DNA of 64,000 nucleotides from Chitinophagaceae bacterium. GTDB taxonomy: Bacteria; Bacteroidota; Bacteroidia; Chitinophagales; Chitinophagaceae. This document shows, one piece after another, positions 1 through 8,950 of this stretch; position 1 is the stretch's first letter, and every line of letters begins with the position of its first letter. The DNA lies in assembly GCA_024707305.1 (NCBI GenBank), contig JANPZZ010000020.1, positions 37,005 to 101,004 on the forward strand, written 5' to 3'. Under the pieces are notes generated by a model. That model was not told the DNA's origin. It was given only the letters and a program-made list of their open reading frames with translations, and made no database searches. Position numbers and translations under genes: made by a program.

Positions 1-44
1 CAGCAATCGAAGCAGCTGGCGGAACGGTAGAACTGGTTAAGTAA
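1..44 (+). CDS. rplO: 50S ribosomal protein L15 (C-terminal end only)
   Basis: The first 44 bases hold the last 13 codons of an open frame entering from the left, ending ..EAAGGTVELVK and TAA at 42-44. This matches the usual L15 C-terminus, and L15 lies directly upstream of secY in bacterial spc operons. The start lies outside the window. The identification rests on the short tail plus the secY context. Confidence 0.8.
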   Translation, partial: AIEAAGGTVELVK

Positions 45-61
45 TTTTCACTAAATTGCAC

Positions 62-85
62 AGACGCATGTTGCATGCGTCTTTT
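62..85 (+). terminator. Hairpin between rplO and secY
   Basis: A perfect 9-bp stem (AGACGCATG / CATGCGTCT) with a TTG loop is followed by a short T run at 82-85. It has the shape of an intrinsic terminator but sits inside a normally continuous ribosomal operon. It may be a partial terminator or attenuator, or an mRNA-processing hairpin, setting L15 versus SecY expression. Confidence 0.55.
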
Positions 86-120
86 ACGTTTTAAGGGCCT
101 TTAAATCTTTATTGATTCCC

Positions 121-1446
121 GTGAAGAAATTAATTCAAACGCTCAAGAATATCTGGAGTATCGAGGAACTGAAAAGCAAAATACTTTTCACCTTACTCAT
201 CATTGTAATTTACCGTGTAGGCTCGCATATTGTATTACCGGGTATGAACCCGGCAGTAATGGACGCGTCCAAGGTTGAAGGCAACGGTATCCTTGATTTG
301 ATCAACACGTTTGCTGGTGGTGCCTTTAACATGGCTTCCATTTTTGCATTGGGTATTATGCCCTATATCTCTGCTTCTATCTTTATGCAACTGATGACCG
401 TTCTGGTACCAAAATTCCAGAAGATGCAGAAAGAAGGAGAGAGCGGACGTAAAAAGATCAACCAGTATACACGTTACCTCACAGTTGCTGTTACAATCGT
501 TCAGGCTTTCGCATACGTAACTTACCTCTACCAGATTCATGGCCAGGCTATCATTCCTGCATTTGAACCTTATTTCCGTCTTACTACCATCGTAATCCTT
601 ACAGCAGGTACCCTGTTTGTAATGTGGATGGGTGAAAAGATTACCGACAAAGGTTTGGGTAATGGTACATCACTGATCATCATGATCGGGATCCTGGCTC
701 GTCTGCCGCAATCATTGCTGCAGGAATTGACAGACAAATCTCAACAACAAGGTAATATCCTGATCTTTATTATCGAACTGATTATCCTGGTTGCAATCGT
801 TTTGGGTTGTATCCTGTTGATCCAGGGCGTTCGTAAAGTACCTGTAAACTATGCAAAACAGGTTGTTGGCAACCGCCCCCTTACCGGTGCGCGCCAGTTC
901 CTGCCTTTGAAAGTGAACAGCGCAGGTGTAATGCCAATCATCTTTGCTCAGGCAATCATGTTCCTGCCAACACTGGCCACCCTCGGTTCCAACAACGAGA
1001 TCGGCCGCATGTTTACGGATCACAAGAGTTTTGCATACATGGCGGTTTATTCAATTGTAGTTATTGGATTTACTTTCCTTTATACTGCATTGATTTTCCA
1101 ACCCAAGCAGATCGCTGAAAACCTGAAGCAAAATAATGGATTCATCCCCGGCGTGAAACCCGGTCAACCTACTGCCGATTATATCGGAACAGTAATGGAT
1201 CGCATCACATTCCCTGGAGCAATCCTGCTGGCACTGGTAGGTATCCTTCCAGGTATCGCAGAACGCGCGGGAGTAACGCAGGGCTTCTCAACATTCTTTG
1301 GCGGTACTTCCCTGCTGATTATGGTAGGTGTGGTATTGGATACACTCCAACAGATTGAAACGCAATTGTTGATGCGCCAGTACGATACGCTCATGAAGAG
1401 CGGCCGTATCCAGGGTCGCCAAACAACCTCTGCAGTACAGTACTAA
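121..1446 (+). CDS. secY: Preprotein translocase subunit SecY
   Basis: SecY forms the channel of the SecYEG translocon in the inner membrane. The protein is about 441 aa with ten hydrophobic segments and family landmarks such as IYRVGSHIVLPG near the N-terminus, the plug-region FAGGAFNMASIFALGIMPYI, and a C-terminal MRQYDTLMKSGRI tail. I chose the GTG at 121 because family members begin with MKKLIQ; a TTG at 112 would add three residues. It follows rplO as in the standard spc operon. However, a strong terminator and a repeat array follow directly, and infA, rpmJ and rpsM, normally downstream, are not in this window. Confidence 0.97.
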   Translation: MKKLIQTLKNIWSIEELKSKILFTLLIIVIYRVGSHIVLPGMNPAVMDASKVEGNGILDLINTFAGGAFNMASIFALGIMPYISASIFMQLMTVLVPKFQKMQKEGESGRKKINQYTRYLTVAVTIVQAFAYVTYLYQIHGQAIIPAFEPYFRLTTIVILTAGTLFVMWMGEKITDKGLGNGTSLIIMIGILARLPQSLLQELTDKSQQQGNILIFIIELIILVAIVLGCILLIQGVRKVPVNYAKQVVGNRPLTGARQFLPLKVNSAGVMPIIFAQAIMFLPTLATLGSNNEIGRMFTDHKSFAYMAVYSIVVIGFTFLYTALIFQPKQIAENLKQNNGFIPGVKPGQPTADYIGTVMDRITFPGAILLALVGILPGIAERAGVTQGFSTFFGGTSLLIMVGVVLDTLQQIETQLLMRQYDTLMKSGRIQGRQTTSAVQY

Positions 1447-1465
1447 TAGTCAGAAAAAGAATATA

Positions 1466-1498
1466 AAAAAGCCTCCCGCAAAACGGGGAGGCTTTTTT
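1466..1498 (+). terminator. Intrinsic terminator after secY
   Basis: A GC-rich stem GCCTCCC (1471-1477) pairs with GGGAGGC (1486-1492), flanked by an A run upstream and six T downstream. It ends the rplO-secY transcript directly before the repeat array. Confidence 0.9.
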
Positions 1499-2395
1499 CG
1501 ATGGTCGATGGTCGATGATCGATGTTCGATGATCGTTGATCGATGGTCGATGATCGATGTCCGATGTCCGATGATCGTTGATCGATGTTCGATGTTCGAT
1601 GATCGATGGGGGATGGGGGATGATCGTTGATCGATGGTCGATGGTCGATGATCGATGTCCGATGTCCGATGATCGTTGATCGGTGTTTGATGTCCGGCCG
1701 TCCCGGAGGGACGGGATATCTGTAGCAACGGAATGCTCCCGATGATCGATGGTCGATGATCGTTGATCGATGATCGATGTCCGATGTCCGATGATCGTTG
1801 ATCGGTGTTTGATGTCCGGCCGTCCCGGAGGGACGGGATATCTGTAGCAACGGAATGCTCCCGATGATCGATGGTCGATGATCGTTGATCGTTGATCGAT
1901 GATCGATGTCCGATGATCGTTGATCGGTGTTTGATGTCCGGCCGTCCCGGAGGGACAGGGATATCTGTAGCAACGGAATGCTCCCGATGATCGATGGTCG
2001 ATGATCGTTGATCGTTGATCGATGATCGATGTCCGATGATCGTTGATCGATGTTTGATGTCCGGCCGTCCCGGAGGGACGGGATATCTGTAGCAACGGAA
2101 TGCTCCCGATGATCGATGGTCGATGATCGATGATCGATGATCGATGTCCGATGTCCGATGATCGTTGATCGGTGTTTGATGTCCGGCCGTCCCGGAGGGA
2201 CGGGATATCTGTAGCAACGGAATGTCCCTTTATTTTGAGTCCCGAAGGGACGATAGATGCGACTGAAATTCGACCATCGACCATCCACCATCCACCTTCC
2301 ACCCTCCACCATCCACCATCCACCATCCACCTTCCACCCTCCACCCTCCACCCTCCACCATCCACCATCGATCATCGATCCTCGGTCATCGAAAA
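1499..2395. repeat. Heptamer array A1 (GATGNYC family) with embedded palindromic cores
   Basis: The stretch between secY and map is made almost wholly of degenerate 7-bp units: GATGGTC, GATGATC, GATGTCC and GTTGATC on the plus strand up to about 2180. From 2268 to 2395 the units are the reverse complement type (CCATCCA, CCTTCCA, CCCTCCA, TCATCGA). The array thus starts and ends with complementary heptamers and could fold on itself. Because 7 is not a multiple of 3 and the units lack stops, long false frames run through it on the minus strand. A second array of the same family lies at 39.9-41.0 kb. Confidence 0.93.
1672..2239 (+). repeat. Five tandem ~122-bp units with a GTCCCGGAGGGAC core
   Basis: Within array A1 the palindrome GTCCCGGAGGGAC, followed by GGGATATCTGTAGCAACGG, begins at 1700, 1822, 1944, 2067 and 2189, a period of 122-123 bp. 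Only the last copy continues into a second palindrome, GTCCCGAAGGGAC, near 2240-2252; the inner copies break off after GGAATGCTCCC and return to heptamers. The near-identity of the units points to recent tandem expansion. Confidence 0.92.
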
Positions 2396-2400
2396 TTTCG

Positions 2401-2408
2401 TAATTTTG
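2401..2408 (+). promoter_or_regulatory. Bacteroidota -7 element before map
   Basis: TAATTTTG fits the Bacteroidota consensus TAnnTTTG. The map start codon follows 7 bases later, so a transcript from here would have almost no leader. No clear TTTG -33 element is visible because the repeat array occupies that position. Confidence 0.5.
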
Positions 2409-2414
2409 CCCCTT

Positions 2415-3227
2415 ATGGTAATTTGTAAATCCCCGGAACAGATAGAGAAAATGCGGAAAAGCGCACTTTTGGTTAGCCAGACGCTTACCGAGGTCGCTAA
2501 AAAATTAAAGCCGGGAATCACCAGCCTGGAGCTGGATGTATTTATTGGTGAATATATCCGCGACCACAATGCGGTTCCTTCGTTTTTAAACTATCACGGT
2601 TATCCGTTCAATTCCTGTATTTCAGTGAACGATGTAGTGGTACACGGTTTCCCCAACAAGAATGAATTGAAAGAAGGAGATATCATCTCCGTGGATATAG
2701 GCGTTATTCTCGATGGCTGGCATGGCGACCATGCCTATACTTTTGCCATCGGCGACCCCGGTACTGAGGTATTACAATTAATCCGCGTTACAAAAGAGTC
2801 ACTATACAAAGGCATCGAAAAAGCTGTTGCGGGAAACCGCATCGGCGATATCGCATGGGCCATTCAAAATCATACAGAAGGTAAATATGGCTACGGCGTG
2901 GTGCGTGAACTGGTTGGTCATGGCCTCGGCGAAAGTATGCACGAAGATCCACAGGTTCCTAACTACGGAAAACGTGGCACACTTAGCAAACTGAAAGAAG
3001 GAATGGTACTCGCTATCGAACCGATGATCAACCTCGGACGTCGGAATGTGTTTACTGAAAAAGATCAGTGGACGATCCGCACCAGCGATGGCAAACCTTC
3101 GGTACACTTTGAACACGACGTGGCTGTAGGTAAACACCAGGCAGATATACTCTCTAACTACAAGCCAATTGAAGAAGCGGAAAGTGCCAATTCAAACCTG
3201 GTAGTTGCTGATAAAGCACTGGCCTGA
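2415..3227 (+). CDS. map: Type I methionine aminopeptidase
   Basis: This cytosolic metalloenzyme removes the initiator methionine from nascent proteins. The 270-aa product carries the pita-bread metal ligands: Asp94 and Asp105 (VDIGV..GWHGDHAY), the histidine in GHGLGESMHEDP, Glu in AIEPMIN and Glu in HFEHDVAV; His77 in VVVHGFP lines the active site. The frame stays open upstream to 2172 only because heptamer repeats contain no stops, so the ATG at 2415 behind the -7 element is the credible start. map often follows secY in Bacteroidota ribosomal operons; here a terminator and repeat array part the two. Confidence 0.96.
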   Translation: MVICKSPEQIEKMRKSALLVSQTLTEVAKKLKPGITSLELDVFIGEYIRDHNAVPSFLNYHGYPFNSCISVNDVVVHGFPNKNELKEGDIISVDIGVILDGWHGDHAYTFAIGDPGTEVLQLIRVTKESLYKGIEKAVAGNRIGDIAWAIQNHTEGKYGYGVVRELVGHGLGESMHEDPQVPNYGKRGTLSKLKEGMVLAIEPMINLGRRNVFTEKDQWTIRTSDGKPSVHFEHDVAVGKHQADILSNYKPIEEAESANSNLVVADKALA

Positions 3228-3259
3228 TTTCCCACTTATCACTTGTTGAATACAACATC

Positions 3260-4479
3260 ATGGAAAAATGGGATTTGGTGGTTGTTGGCGGAGGAGCCGC
3301 AGGCTTTTTTTGCGCCATTAATGCGGCTGCAAGGCAACCAGGACTAAAAGTTTGTATTCTCGAAAAAACAGGGAAACTCCTCACAAAAGTGGCAGTGAGT
3401 GGCGGAGGACGATGCAACGTGACCCATGCATGCTTTGATATTGATACACTTAGCAGGCGATACCCACGCGGCACAAATTTCCTGCGCAAAGCTTTCCATC
3501 ATTTCAATCCAAAAGATACCATTGAATGGTTTCGCGAAAGGGGAGTAGAACTGAAAACAGAAGAAGATGGAAGGATGTTTCCTGTATCCAATACATCTTC
3601 AACAATTGTTCAGTGTTTGTTGCAGGAAGCATCGCGTCATCAGGTGCATATTGAACTAAACCAGGAAATCGTAAGCCTGAATTTTGTAGATGGAAGCTGG
3701 AAATTGCAATCAGCAAAAGGACGCACTTATCAAACCCCGAAAGTATGCCTTGCACAGGGGGATTGAATAAACTTTCAATGGAGGCATTGTTCTCCAACCT
3801 GAAACACACAATTGTTTCTCCCATACCATCTTTGTTTACATTTAATATGCCGGGCAATGAGATTACAAAGTTGATGGGCGTGAGCGTAGATGATGTGATG
3901 GCTCGTATTCCCGGAACGAAACTGGAATCAAAAGGACCACTGTTAATCACACACTGGGGAATGAGTGGTCCGGCCATCCTGAAATTAAGTGCATGGGGCG
4001 CACGTGATCTTGCACAAATGCAATATCAGTTCAGGGTGATGATCAACTGGATTCCTGATTTTTCGGAAATATCATTAAGAGAACAACTAAACGGATTTCG
4101 TACACAATTGAGCCGGCAGTTGATATTACCACGCAACCCATTTTCATTACCTCAACGTTTGTGGGAATACCTGGTTACCAAACTGGCACATGTCGCGCCC
4201 GACAGACGATGGGCCGATTTATCGGCGAAAGAAGTGAATGCGCTCGTTAGAGTATTATTGTTTTGCGAGTTTGAAGTAAAAGGTAAAACAACTTTCAAAG
4301 AAGAATTTGTAACGGCTGGTGGTGTATCCTTAGCTGAAATCGATCACCGCACGATGGAAAGTAAATTACATCCCGGCTTGTATTTCGCAGGTGAAGTAAT
4401 GGATGTAGATGGAATTACTGGCGGATTTAACTTTCAGCATGCGTGGACAAGTGGTTACCTCGCGGCGCAAAGCATATAA
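3260..4479 (+). CDS. BaiN/HI0933-family NAD(P)/FAD-dependent oxidoreductase (frameshifted)
   Basis: This flavoprotein of the HI0933/BaiN (aminoacetone-oxidase-like) family has an N-terminal Rossmann FAD motif VVGGGAAGFF, then EKTGKLLTKVAVSGGGRCNVTH, and a C-terminal second FAD contact, EVMDVDGITGGFNFQHAW. The frame breaks at the G run 3757-3761. One extra G restores ..VCLAQGGLNKLSMEALF and joins the parts 3260-3766 and 3745-4479 into about 407 aa, the usual family length. I take the break as a sequence error. The physiological substrate of these proteins is not settled. Confidence 0.88.
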
Positions 4480-4485
4480 GTTCAC

Positions 4486-5435
4486 TCAACTAATCCTCAT
4501 TACACTCCAGGCAAAAAATGGTATTGCCATTAATGCAACCAACGACCATATCCATCCAAACAGAATTCCAACCAGTATCATTACCAACAACAAATAAACC
4601 GGGAAACCAAAAATCAACATTGCGATTTGTACCGAATCGTAATGATCGCTATCTCCCAATTTTTTATTTACAAAAAATAATACAGGCAGGAATACAGGCG
4701 CACAGATGATATAACCCAGCAGGGCAGGGAGGAATAAAAGTATTTTTCGAAACAAAGGCACCGGCACTGATAACTTCTCTTTTGTTTTTGAAGATCAGTA
4801 GCGTCGATGTCGTAAACGAGATCCTGCAGTGCTGAACCTAGCTCGCGGTTGAATGTCGCAGTCTTTGCACCATCTGTATATAGCTCCTTTAGCAGATCCG
4901 ATTCAATAGGTTCTCCAAAGTGAATGAATACATTCTTGCCAAACTTTCTGAAAGAGTTATAGTTGATACCAACTGGTAAAACTTTAACCGGAATTTGTTT
5001 TTCCCAACAACTGATGGCCAGGCGTGCGGTTCCTTTTTTCAATGGACGAAGATGCCATTCATTGATACAACGGCCTTCGCTGAATATTAATACAATTCCA
5101 TTTTTCTTAAATATCTCGATGCAGTCGCTAAAGGTATCGTAATTGCTGCTCAGGTTTTCAACGCCTTCACTCACACGATACACCGGCATGATGCGGAGTG
5201 CATGGAGAATCTTTCTTGCGAACTTGTTGCGAAAAACATCACCCCTGGCCAGCGACCATACGGGCTGTTCAAACAGTGCATTAATGATTACCGCATCGAG
5301 AAAAGAATTGGGATGATTGGCCGCGAGCATTAGCGGTCCATGCGAACGAAGTGATTCCGGTTTATCGAGTACAATATTCTTACAGAAAAACCTCAACGTA
5401 AAACGAATATAAATCCACAGCAGCCGGTAAAGCAA
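4486..5435 (-). CDS. PlsC-domain acyltransferase with C-terminal membrane segments (frameshifted)
   Basis: A 1-acylglycerol-3-phosphate-type acyltransferase, likely in phospholipid synthesis or remodelling at the inner membrane. The block I motif is AANHPNSFLDA and block III is FSEGRCINEW; block IV is VKVLPVGINY. The N-terminal half runs to about residue 217. The remaining part, two to three hydrophobic helices, continues in another frame, and a missing A near 4780 (in CAAAAACAAAAG on the minus strand) would rejoin them. The start is TTG at 5435, because an in-frame stop lies 3 bases upstream and no ATG precedes the first motif. It converges with the BaiN-like gene. Confidence 0.82.
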
Positions 5436-5665
5436 TTTTTAGAATTTAAGGGTTACAGGCGGGTAAGATAAGAAACATATTAAAAATTCTAATTTTTTAA
5501 CCCCGGCAGGGCGTTTCAGACCCGAATTTCCCTGTATTGAAAGACCGCGGAATTAACCTGGTTCCTCGCTCAAAACTGTCAAATTTCCGGATTTCGTATT
5601 TTTGACCCGAAAAAGGTCTTTTTTTAGAAGATTGATAACCAGTAAGATATACACGAAAATTTAGG

Positions 5666-5696
5666 TTTGGCAACTGCTTTTTTCGTCGTATCTTTG
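5666..5696 (+). promoter_or_regulatory. rpsA promoter, canonical Bacteroidota type
   Basis: TTTG at 5666-5669 and TATCTTTG at 5689-5696 are separated by 19 bp, an exact fit to the primary sigma promoter of Bacteroidota (TTTG, about 19 bp, TAnnTTTG). The rpsA start lies 34 bp further on. This is the best promoter in the window and supports the assignment of the phylum. Confidence 0.85.
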
Positions 5697-5730
5697 CTGC
5701 CCCGATTTTAAACCTTCGGGATAATTTATC

Positions 5731-7644
5731 ATGTTTGAAAATTTAATTAAAAAACACTTAAACGCTGATGCACAGGAGTCTGGTGCTGCAGATACTGCGG
5801 CCGAGGCTACAGCGACAACAAATGCACCTGTTGAGCAAGTTGCTACTGCTCACGACGACTTCGATTGGAGCGTTGACAAGCGTAACGTTACTTCCTACAC
5901 AAAGGAAGAAAAAGAAAAGTATGACAAAGTGTATGAAAACACTTTTGTTCAACTGAATGATGGACAATTGATGTTCGGAACAGTTGTAGGTCTTACAAAG
6001 ACGGATGTTGTTTTGAACATTGGTTTCAAAAGCGATGGTCTGATTTCACTGAACGAATTCCGCGATCTGCAGGGTTTGAAAGTAGGAGATCAGGTTGAAG
6101 TGATGGTTGTTGAGAAAGAAGACCGTGATGGTCATCTGAACCTCAGCCGTAAACAGGCGCGTATCACACGTGCATGGGAACGCATCGTTGAAGTACACAA
6201 AACGGGTGAAGTTATCACTGGTACTGTTACTTCTAAAACGAAAGGTGGTTTGATCGTGGATGTATTTGGTATGGAAACCTTCCTGCCAGGTTCACAGATC
6301 GACGTTAAACCTGTTACAGACTACGATCAGTTTGTAAACAAAACAATGGAGTTCAAAGTGGTTAAGATCAACGAAACCATTAAGAATGCCGTTGTATCTC
6401 ACAAAGCACTAATCGAAAGCGATATTGAAGCACAACGTGCTGAAATCATGAGCAAACTCGAAAAAGGCCAGGTACTGGAAGGTACTGTTAAGAACATCAC
6501 CGATTTCGGTGCGTTCATGGACCTGGGTGGCCTCGACGGTCTGCTTTACATCACCGACATCTCATGGGGTCGTATCTCTCACCCAAGCGAGGTGTTGAAA
6601 ATGGATCAGAAGATCAATGTGGTGGTTCTCGATTTCGACGACGAGAAAAAACGTATCAGCCTTGGTCTGAAACAATTGACGCCTCATCCATGGGATGTAC
6701 TGGCTGAAAATATTTCAGAAGGTAATGTTGTTAAAGGTCGCGTAGTAAACATCGAAGACTACGGTGCATTCCTGGAAATCATGCCAGGTGTTGAAGGTCT
6801 GGTTCACGTGTCCGAAATCACATGGGCGAATACCCCCATCAACGCGAAGGAATTCTTCAAGTTGGGTGATGAGCACGAAGCGAAGATCGTTACACTCGAC
6901 AAAGGCAGCCGCAAAATGAGCCTGTCTATTAAACAACTTTCTCCTGATCCCTGGAATGATATCGAAACCAAATTTGCTGAAGGTAGCCGTCACACCGGCC
7001 TGGTGAAAAACATCACCAACTACGGTGTGTTTGTTGAACTGGCTCCTGGCATTGGTGGTATGATTCACATCAGCGATCTGAGCTGGTTGAAGCGTTTCAA
7101 TCACCCAAGTGAGTACACTAAAGTTGGTGCGAACATCGACGTTGTGATCATGGGTATTGATAAAGAAAACCGCAAACTGCAACTCGGACATAAACAACTG
7201 GAAGAAGATCCCTGGAACACGCTGCAAGATACATTTGCTATCGGCAGCCTGCACGAAGGCGTTGTTATCAAACGCGATGACAAAGGTGCAGTAGTACAGT
7301 TGCCTTATGGCCTCGAAGGTTTTGCGCCTAACCGTCACCTGAACAAGGAAGATGGTAAGAGCATCGGTGCAGACGAAACCGCTCAATTCATGGTGATCGA
7401 ATTCGATCGCAATGAAAAGCGTATCGTTCTTTCACATAGCCGCATCTGGGAACAAGGACAGGTAGAAGAGAAAGAAGCCGCTAAGAAAGAAGCTCGCAAC
7501 GAAGCTGACAAAACCAAAAAAGCAGTGAAGAATATTCAGAGCAAGGTTGAAAAAGCAACCCTGGGTGACCTGGGCGTGCTGGCCGACCTGAAGAAAAAAC
7601 TGGAAGGTGGCGGTGACGCTGCTGAAAGTGATAAAGCTGAATAA
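5731..7644 (+). CDS. rpsA: 30S ribosomal protein S1
   Basis: S1 binds mRNA on the small subunit and helps start translation. The 637-aa product has an acidic N-terminal extension (about 75 aa), then six S1 OB-fold repeats. Repeat 3 (GTVKNITDFGAFMDLGGLDG), repeat 4 (GRVVNIEDYGAFLEI) and repeat 5 (GLVKNITNYGVFVEL) show the typical form. A charged Lys/Glu-rich tail follows. The ATG at 5731 lies behind a canonical promoter and the gene ends in a strong terminator, so it is monocistronic. The long antisense frames over it are shadows. Confidence 0.97.
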   Translation: MFENLIKKHLNADAQESGAADTAAEATATTNAPVEQVATAHDDFDWSVDKRNVTSYTKEEKEKYDKVYENTFVQLNDGQLMFGTVVGLTKTDVVLNIGFKSDGLISLNEFRDLQGLKVGDQVEVMVVEKEDRDGHLNLSRKQARITRAWERIVEVHKTGEVITGTVTSKTKGGLIVDVFGMETFLPGSQIDVKPVTDYDQFVNKTMEFKVVKINETIKNAVVSHKALIESDIEAQRAEIMSKLEKGQVLEGTVKNITDFGAFMDLGGLDGLLYITDISWGRISHPSEVLKMDQKINVVVLDFDDEKKRISLGLKQLTPHPWDVLAENISEGNVVKGRVVNIEDYGAFLEIMPGVEGLVHVSEITWANTPINAKEFFKLGDEHEAKIVTLDKGSRKMSLSIKQLSPDPWNDIETKFAEGSRHTGLVKNITNYGVFVELAPGIGGMIHISDLSWLKRFNHPSEYTKVGANIDVVIMGIDKENRKLQLGHKQLEEDPWNTLQDTFAIGSLHEGVVIKRDDKGAVVQLPYGLEGFAPNRHLNKEDGKSIGADETAQFMVIEFDRNEKRIVLSHSRIWEQGQVEEKEAAKKEARNEADKTKKAVKNIQSKVEKATLGDLGVLADLKKKLEGGGDAAESDKAE

Positions 7645-7657
7645 GCACACTGAGCTC

Positions 7658-7693
7658 AAAAAAAAAGCCACCTGTTTGGGTGGCTTTTTTTTG
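7658..7693 (+). terminator. Intrinsic terminator after rpsA
   Basis: A run of A precedes GCCACC (7667-7672), a short TGTTT loop, then GGGTGGC and eight T. With A and T runs on both sides it can work in both directions. Confidence 0.92.
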
Positions 7694-7950
7694 GGAGATG
7701 AGAAAATGAGAAAATGAGGAATTTAGGAAGCGCTTATAATCATTGCAAAATGTGGCAATGTGACAATATGCAAATATGTAAATGTGAAAATCGGTAATTG
7801 TGAAAATCGGGCATTCATCATCCCCTGGTCGATTCTAAATTTTAAATTTTGCACATTGCCACATTGCCATATTAGCACATTTTGCCTGCGCCTGAATCGC
7901 TCCCTTCATTTTCACATTTCCTCATTTCCTCATTTCCACATTTTCTTCTC
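7694..7950. repeat. Octamer intergenic element B1
   Basis: The left part reads GAGAAAATGAGAAAATGAGG and TGTAAATGTGAAAATCGG, degenerate octamers of the type GTGRAAAT. The right part, from about 7850, is the complement: CACATTGCCACATTGCCATA, a conserved core TTAGCACATTTTGCCTGCGC and CTGAATCGCTCCC, then ATTTTCAC, ATTTCCTC, ATTTCCTC and ATTTCCAC. The two halves form a long imperfect inverted repeat. Five related elements occur in the window. No coding function is apparent. Confidence 0.85.
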
Positions 7951-7951
7951 C

Positions 7952-7959
7952 TATTTTTG
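7952..7959 (+). promoter_or_regulatory. -7 element before the plsC-like gene
   Basis: TATTTTTG fits TAnnTTTG and lies 19 bp before the ATG at 7978. The -33 region falls inside the octamer element and has no TTTG. Confidence 0.45.
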
Positions 7960-7977
7960 CACTTCAAAGCCGTACAA

Positions 7978-8721
7978 ATGGGATCTTTTTCGGAGCGATT
8001 AAAAAACGTAAAGATTGTCAGGAAGCTGGTTTATTTCGTTGTCGGACTGGTATCGTATCCCGGACTCGCGATGGTGAACAAACTACGCATATCCGGCACA
8101 GAACACATCAAAGATCTTCCCAAACAAAATGTATTATTTGTCAGCAATCACCAAACTTACTTCGCTGATGTAATTACATTTTTACATATTTTTTGCGCAG
8201 TGAAATGGGGAAAGAAAGATCGCCTGGGTGTGCCGTATTATTTACTTAATCCATTTACAAGAGTGAACTATGTGGCTGCTGAGCAAACCATGCGGGGCAG
8301 TTGGATCAGCCGACTCTTTACACTCGCGGGAGCGATCACCGTAAAACGTACCTGGAACAACGCTGCGAACGAAACCCGCAAAGGGCTCGATCCATCCGAC
8401 ACCCGCAAAATAACGCGCGCTCTCCAACAAAACTGGGTGATCACATTTCCACAAGGCACCACAAAAGCATTCGCTCCAGGTCGTAAAGGCACAGCACTCA
8501 TCATCAAACAAAACAAGCCTGTGGTTATTCCCGTTGTCATCAACGGATTCTGGCGTGCATTCAATAAACAGGGTTTAAAATTCAAAAAGAAAGGTGTGAT
8601 ACTCTCCGTTCGTTTCAAGGCTCCACTCGACATCAACTACGAAGCAACAACAGCGGAAATTCTTGAACAGGTGATGGATGCGATTGAACAGAGCAAAAAG
8701 TTTATGCACAATGCATCGTGA
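7978..8721 (+). CDS. 1-acyl-sn-glycerol-3-phosphate acyltransferase family protein
   Basis: This PlsC/LPLAT-fold acyltransferase would transfer acyl groups to lysophosphatidate or a related lysolipid at the inner membrane. Of 247 aa, residues 12-35 are hydrophobic. Block I is VSNHQTYFADV with the catalytic His/Asp pair, block III is FPQGTTKAFAPGRKG (normally FPEGTR, so Gln replaces Glu), and block IV is KPVVIPVVINGF. The frame is open to 7882 through the octamer repeats; the ATG at 7978 behind the -7 element is preferred. It differs clearly from the acyltransferase at 4.5-5.4 kb. Confidence 0.85.
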   Translation: MGSFSERLKNVKIVRKLVYFVVGLVSYPGLAMVNKLRISGTEHIKDLPKQNVLFVSNHQTYFADVITFLHIFCAVKWGKKDRLGVPYYLLNPFTRVNYVAAEQTMRGSWISRLFTLAGAITVKRTWNNAANETRKGLDPSDTRKITRALQQNWVITFPQGTTKAFAPGRKGTALIIKQNKPVVIPVVINGFWRAFNKQGLKFKKKGVILSVRFKAPLDINYEATTAEILEQVMDAIEQSKKFMHNAS

Positions 8722-8723
8722 GG

Positions 8724-8945
8724 CGCAAAAGCAATATGGAAATATGGAAATGTGCAAATGTGCAAAGGTGAAAATGTGGAAATGTGGAAATGCGAAAATG
8801 CGAAAATGTGAAAATGTGAAAATGGAAAAATAAAAACATCCGTCATCCCTGCGGCATTCTTAATTTTCTTCATTACCACATCGTCATATTGCCAGATTAG
8901 CACATTTTGCAAGCACTTGAATCACTCCACGATTTCCTCATTTGC
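8724..8945. repeat. Octamer intergenic element B2
   Basis: Eleven consecutive octamers occupy about 8737-8825, such as ATGGAAAT, GTGCAAAT, GTGAAAAT, GTGGAAAT and GCGAAAAT. After a unique middle comes the complementary half with the core ATTAGCACATTTTGCAAGCA and CTTGAATCACTCC, then GATTTCCTCATTT. It fills the gap between the acyltransferase and the LacI-type gene and is of the same family as B1. Confidence 0.88.
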
Positions 8946-8950
8946 ATTCT

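Noticed and set aside
1391..2375. Long minus-strand frames full of DHRSS, SIIDHRTS and similar
   Set aside because: They are produced by the heptamer array, whose units lack stops in several frames; all three frames are open at once and the peptides are pure repeats.
2172..2414. N-terminal extension of methionine aminopeptidase
   Set aside because: The extension lies in heptamer repeats and gives a repetitive peptide; the family starts at the ATG at 2415.
3740..3780. Programmed frameshifting as explanation for the broken genes
   Set aside because: The breaks occur in many unrelated genes without slippery heptamers and structures in common, so sequence error is simpler.
6715..7386. 223-aa antisense frame over rpsA
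   Set aside because: Shadow of the codon pattern of a conserved sense gene; no signature of its own. The same holds for the long antisense frames at 42658-43212, 44346-44858 and 56780-57355.
8637..8912. Minus-strand frames rich in FSHFHIS and FPHF (also near 7760, 24475 and 63774)
   Set aside because: Translations of the octamer elements; no start context and no conserved protein.
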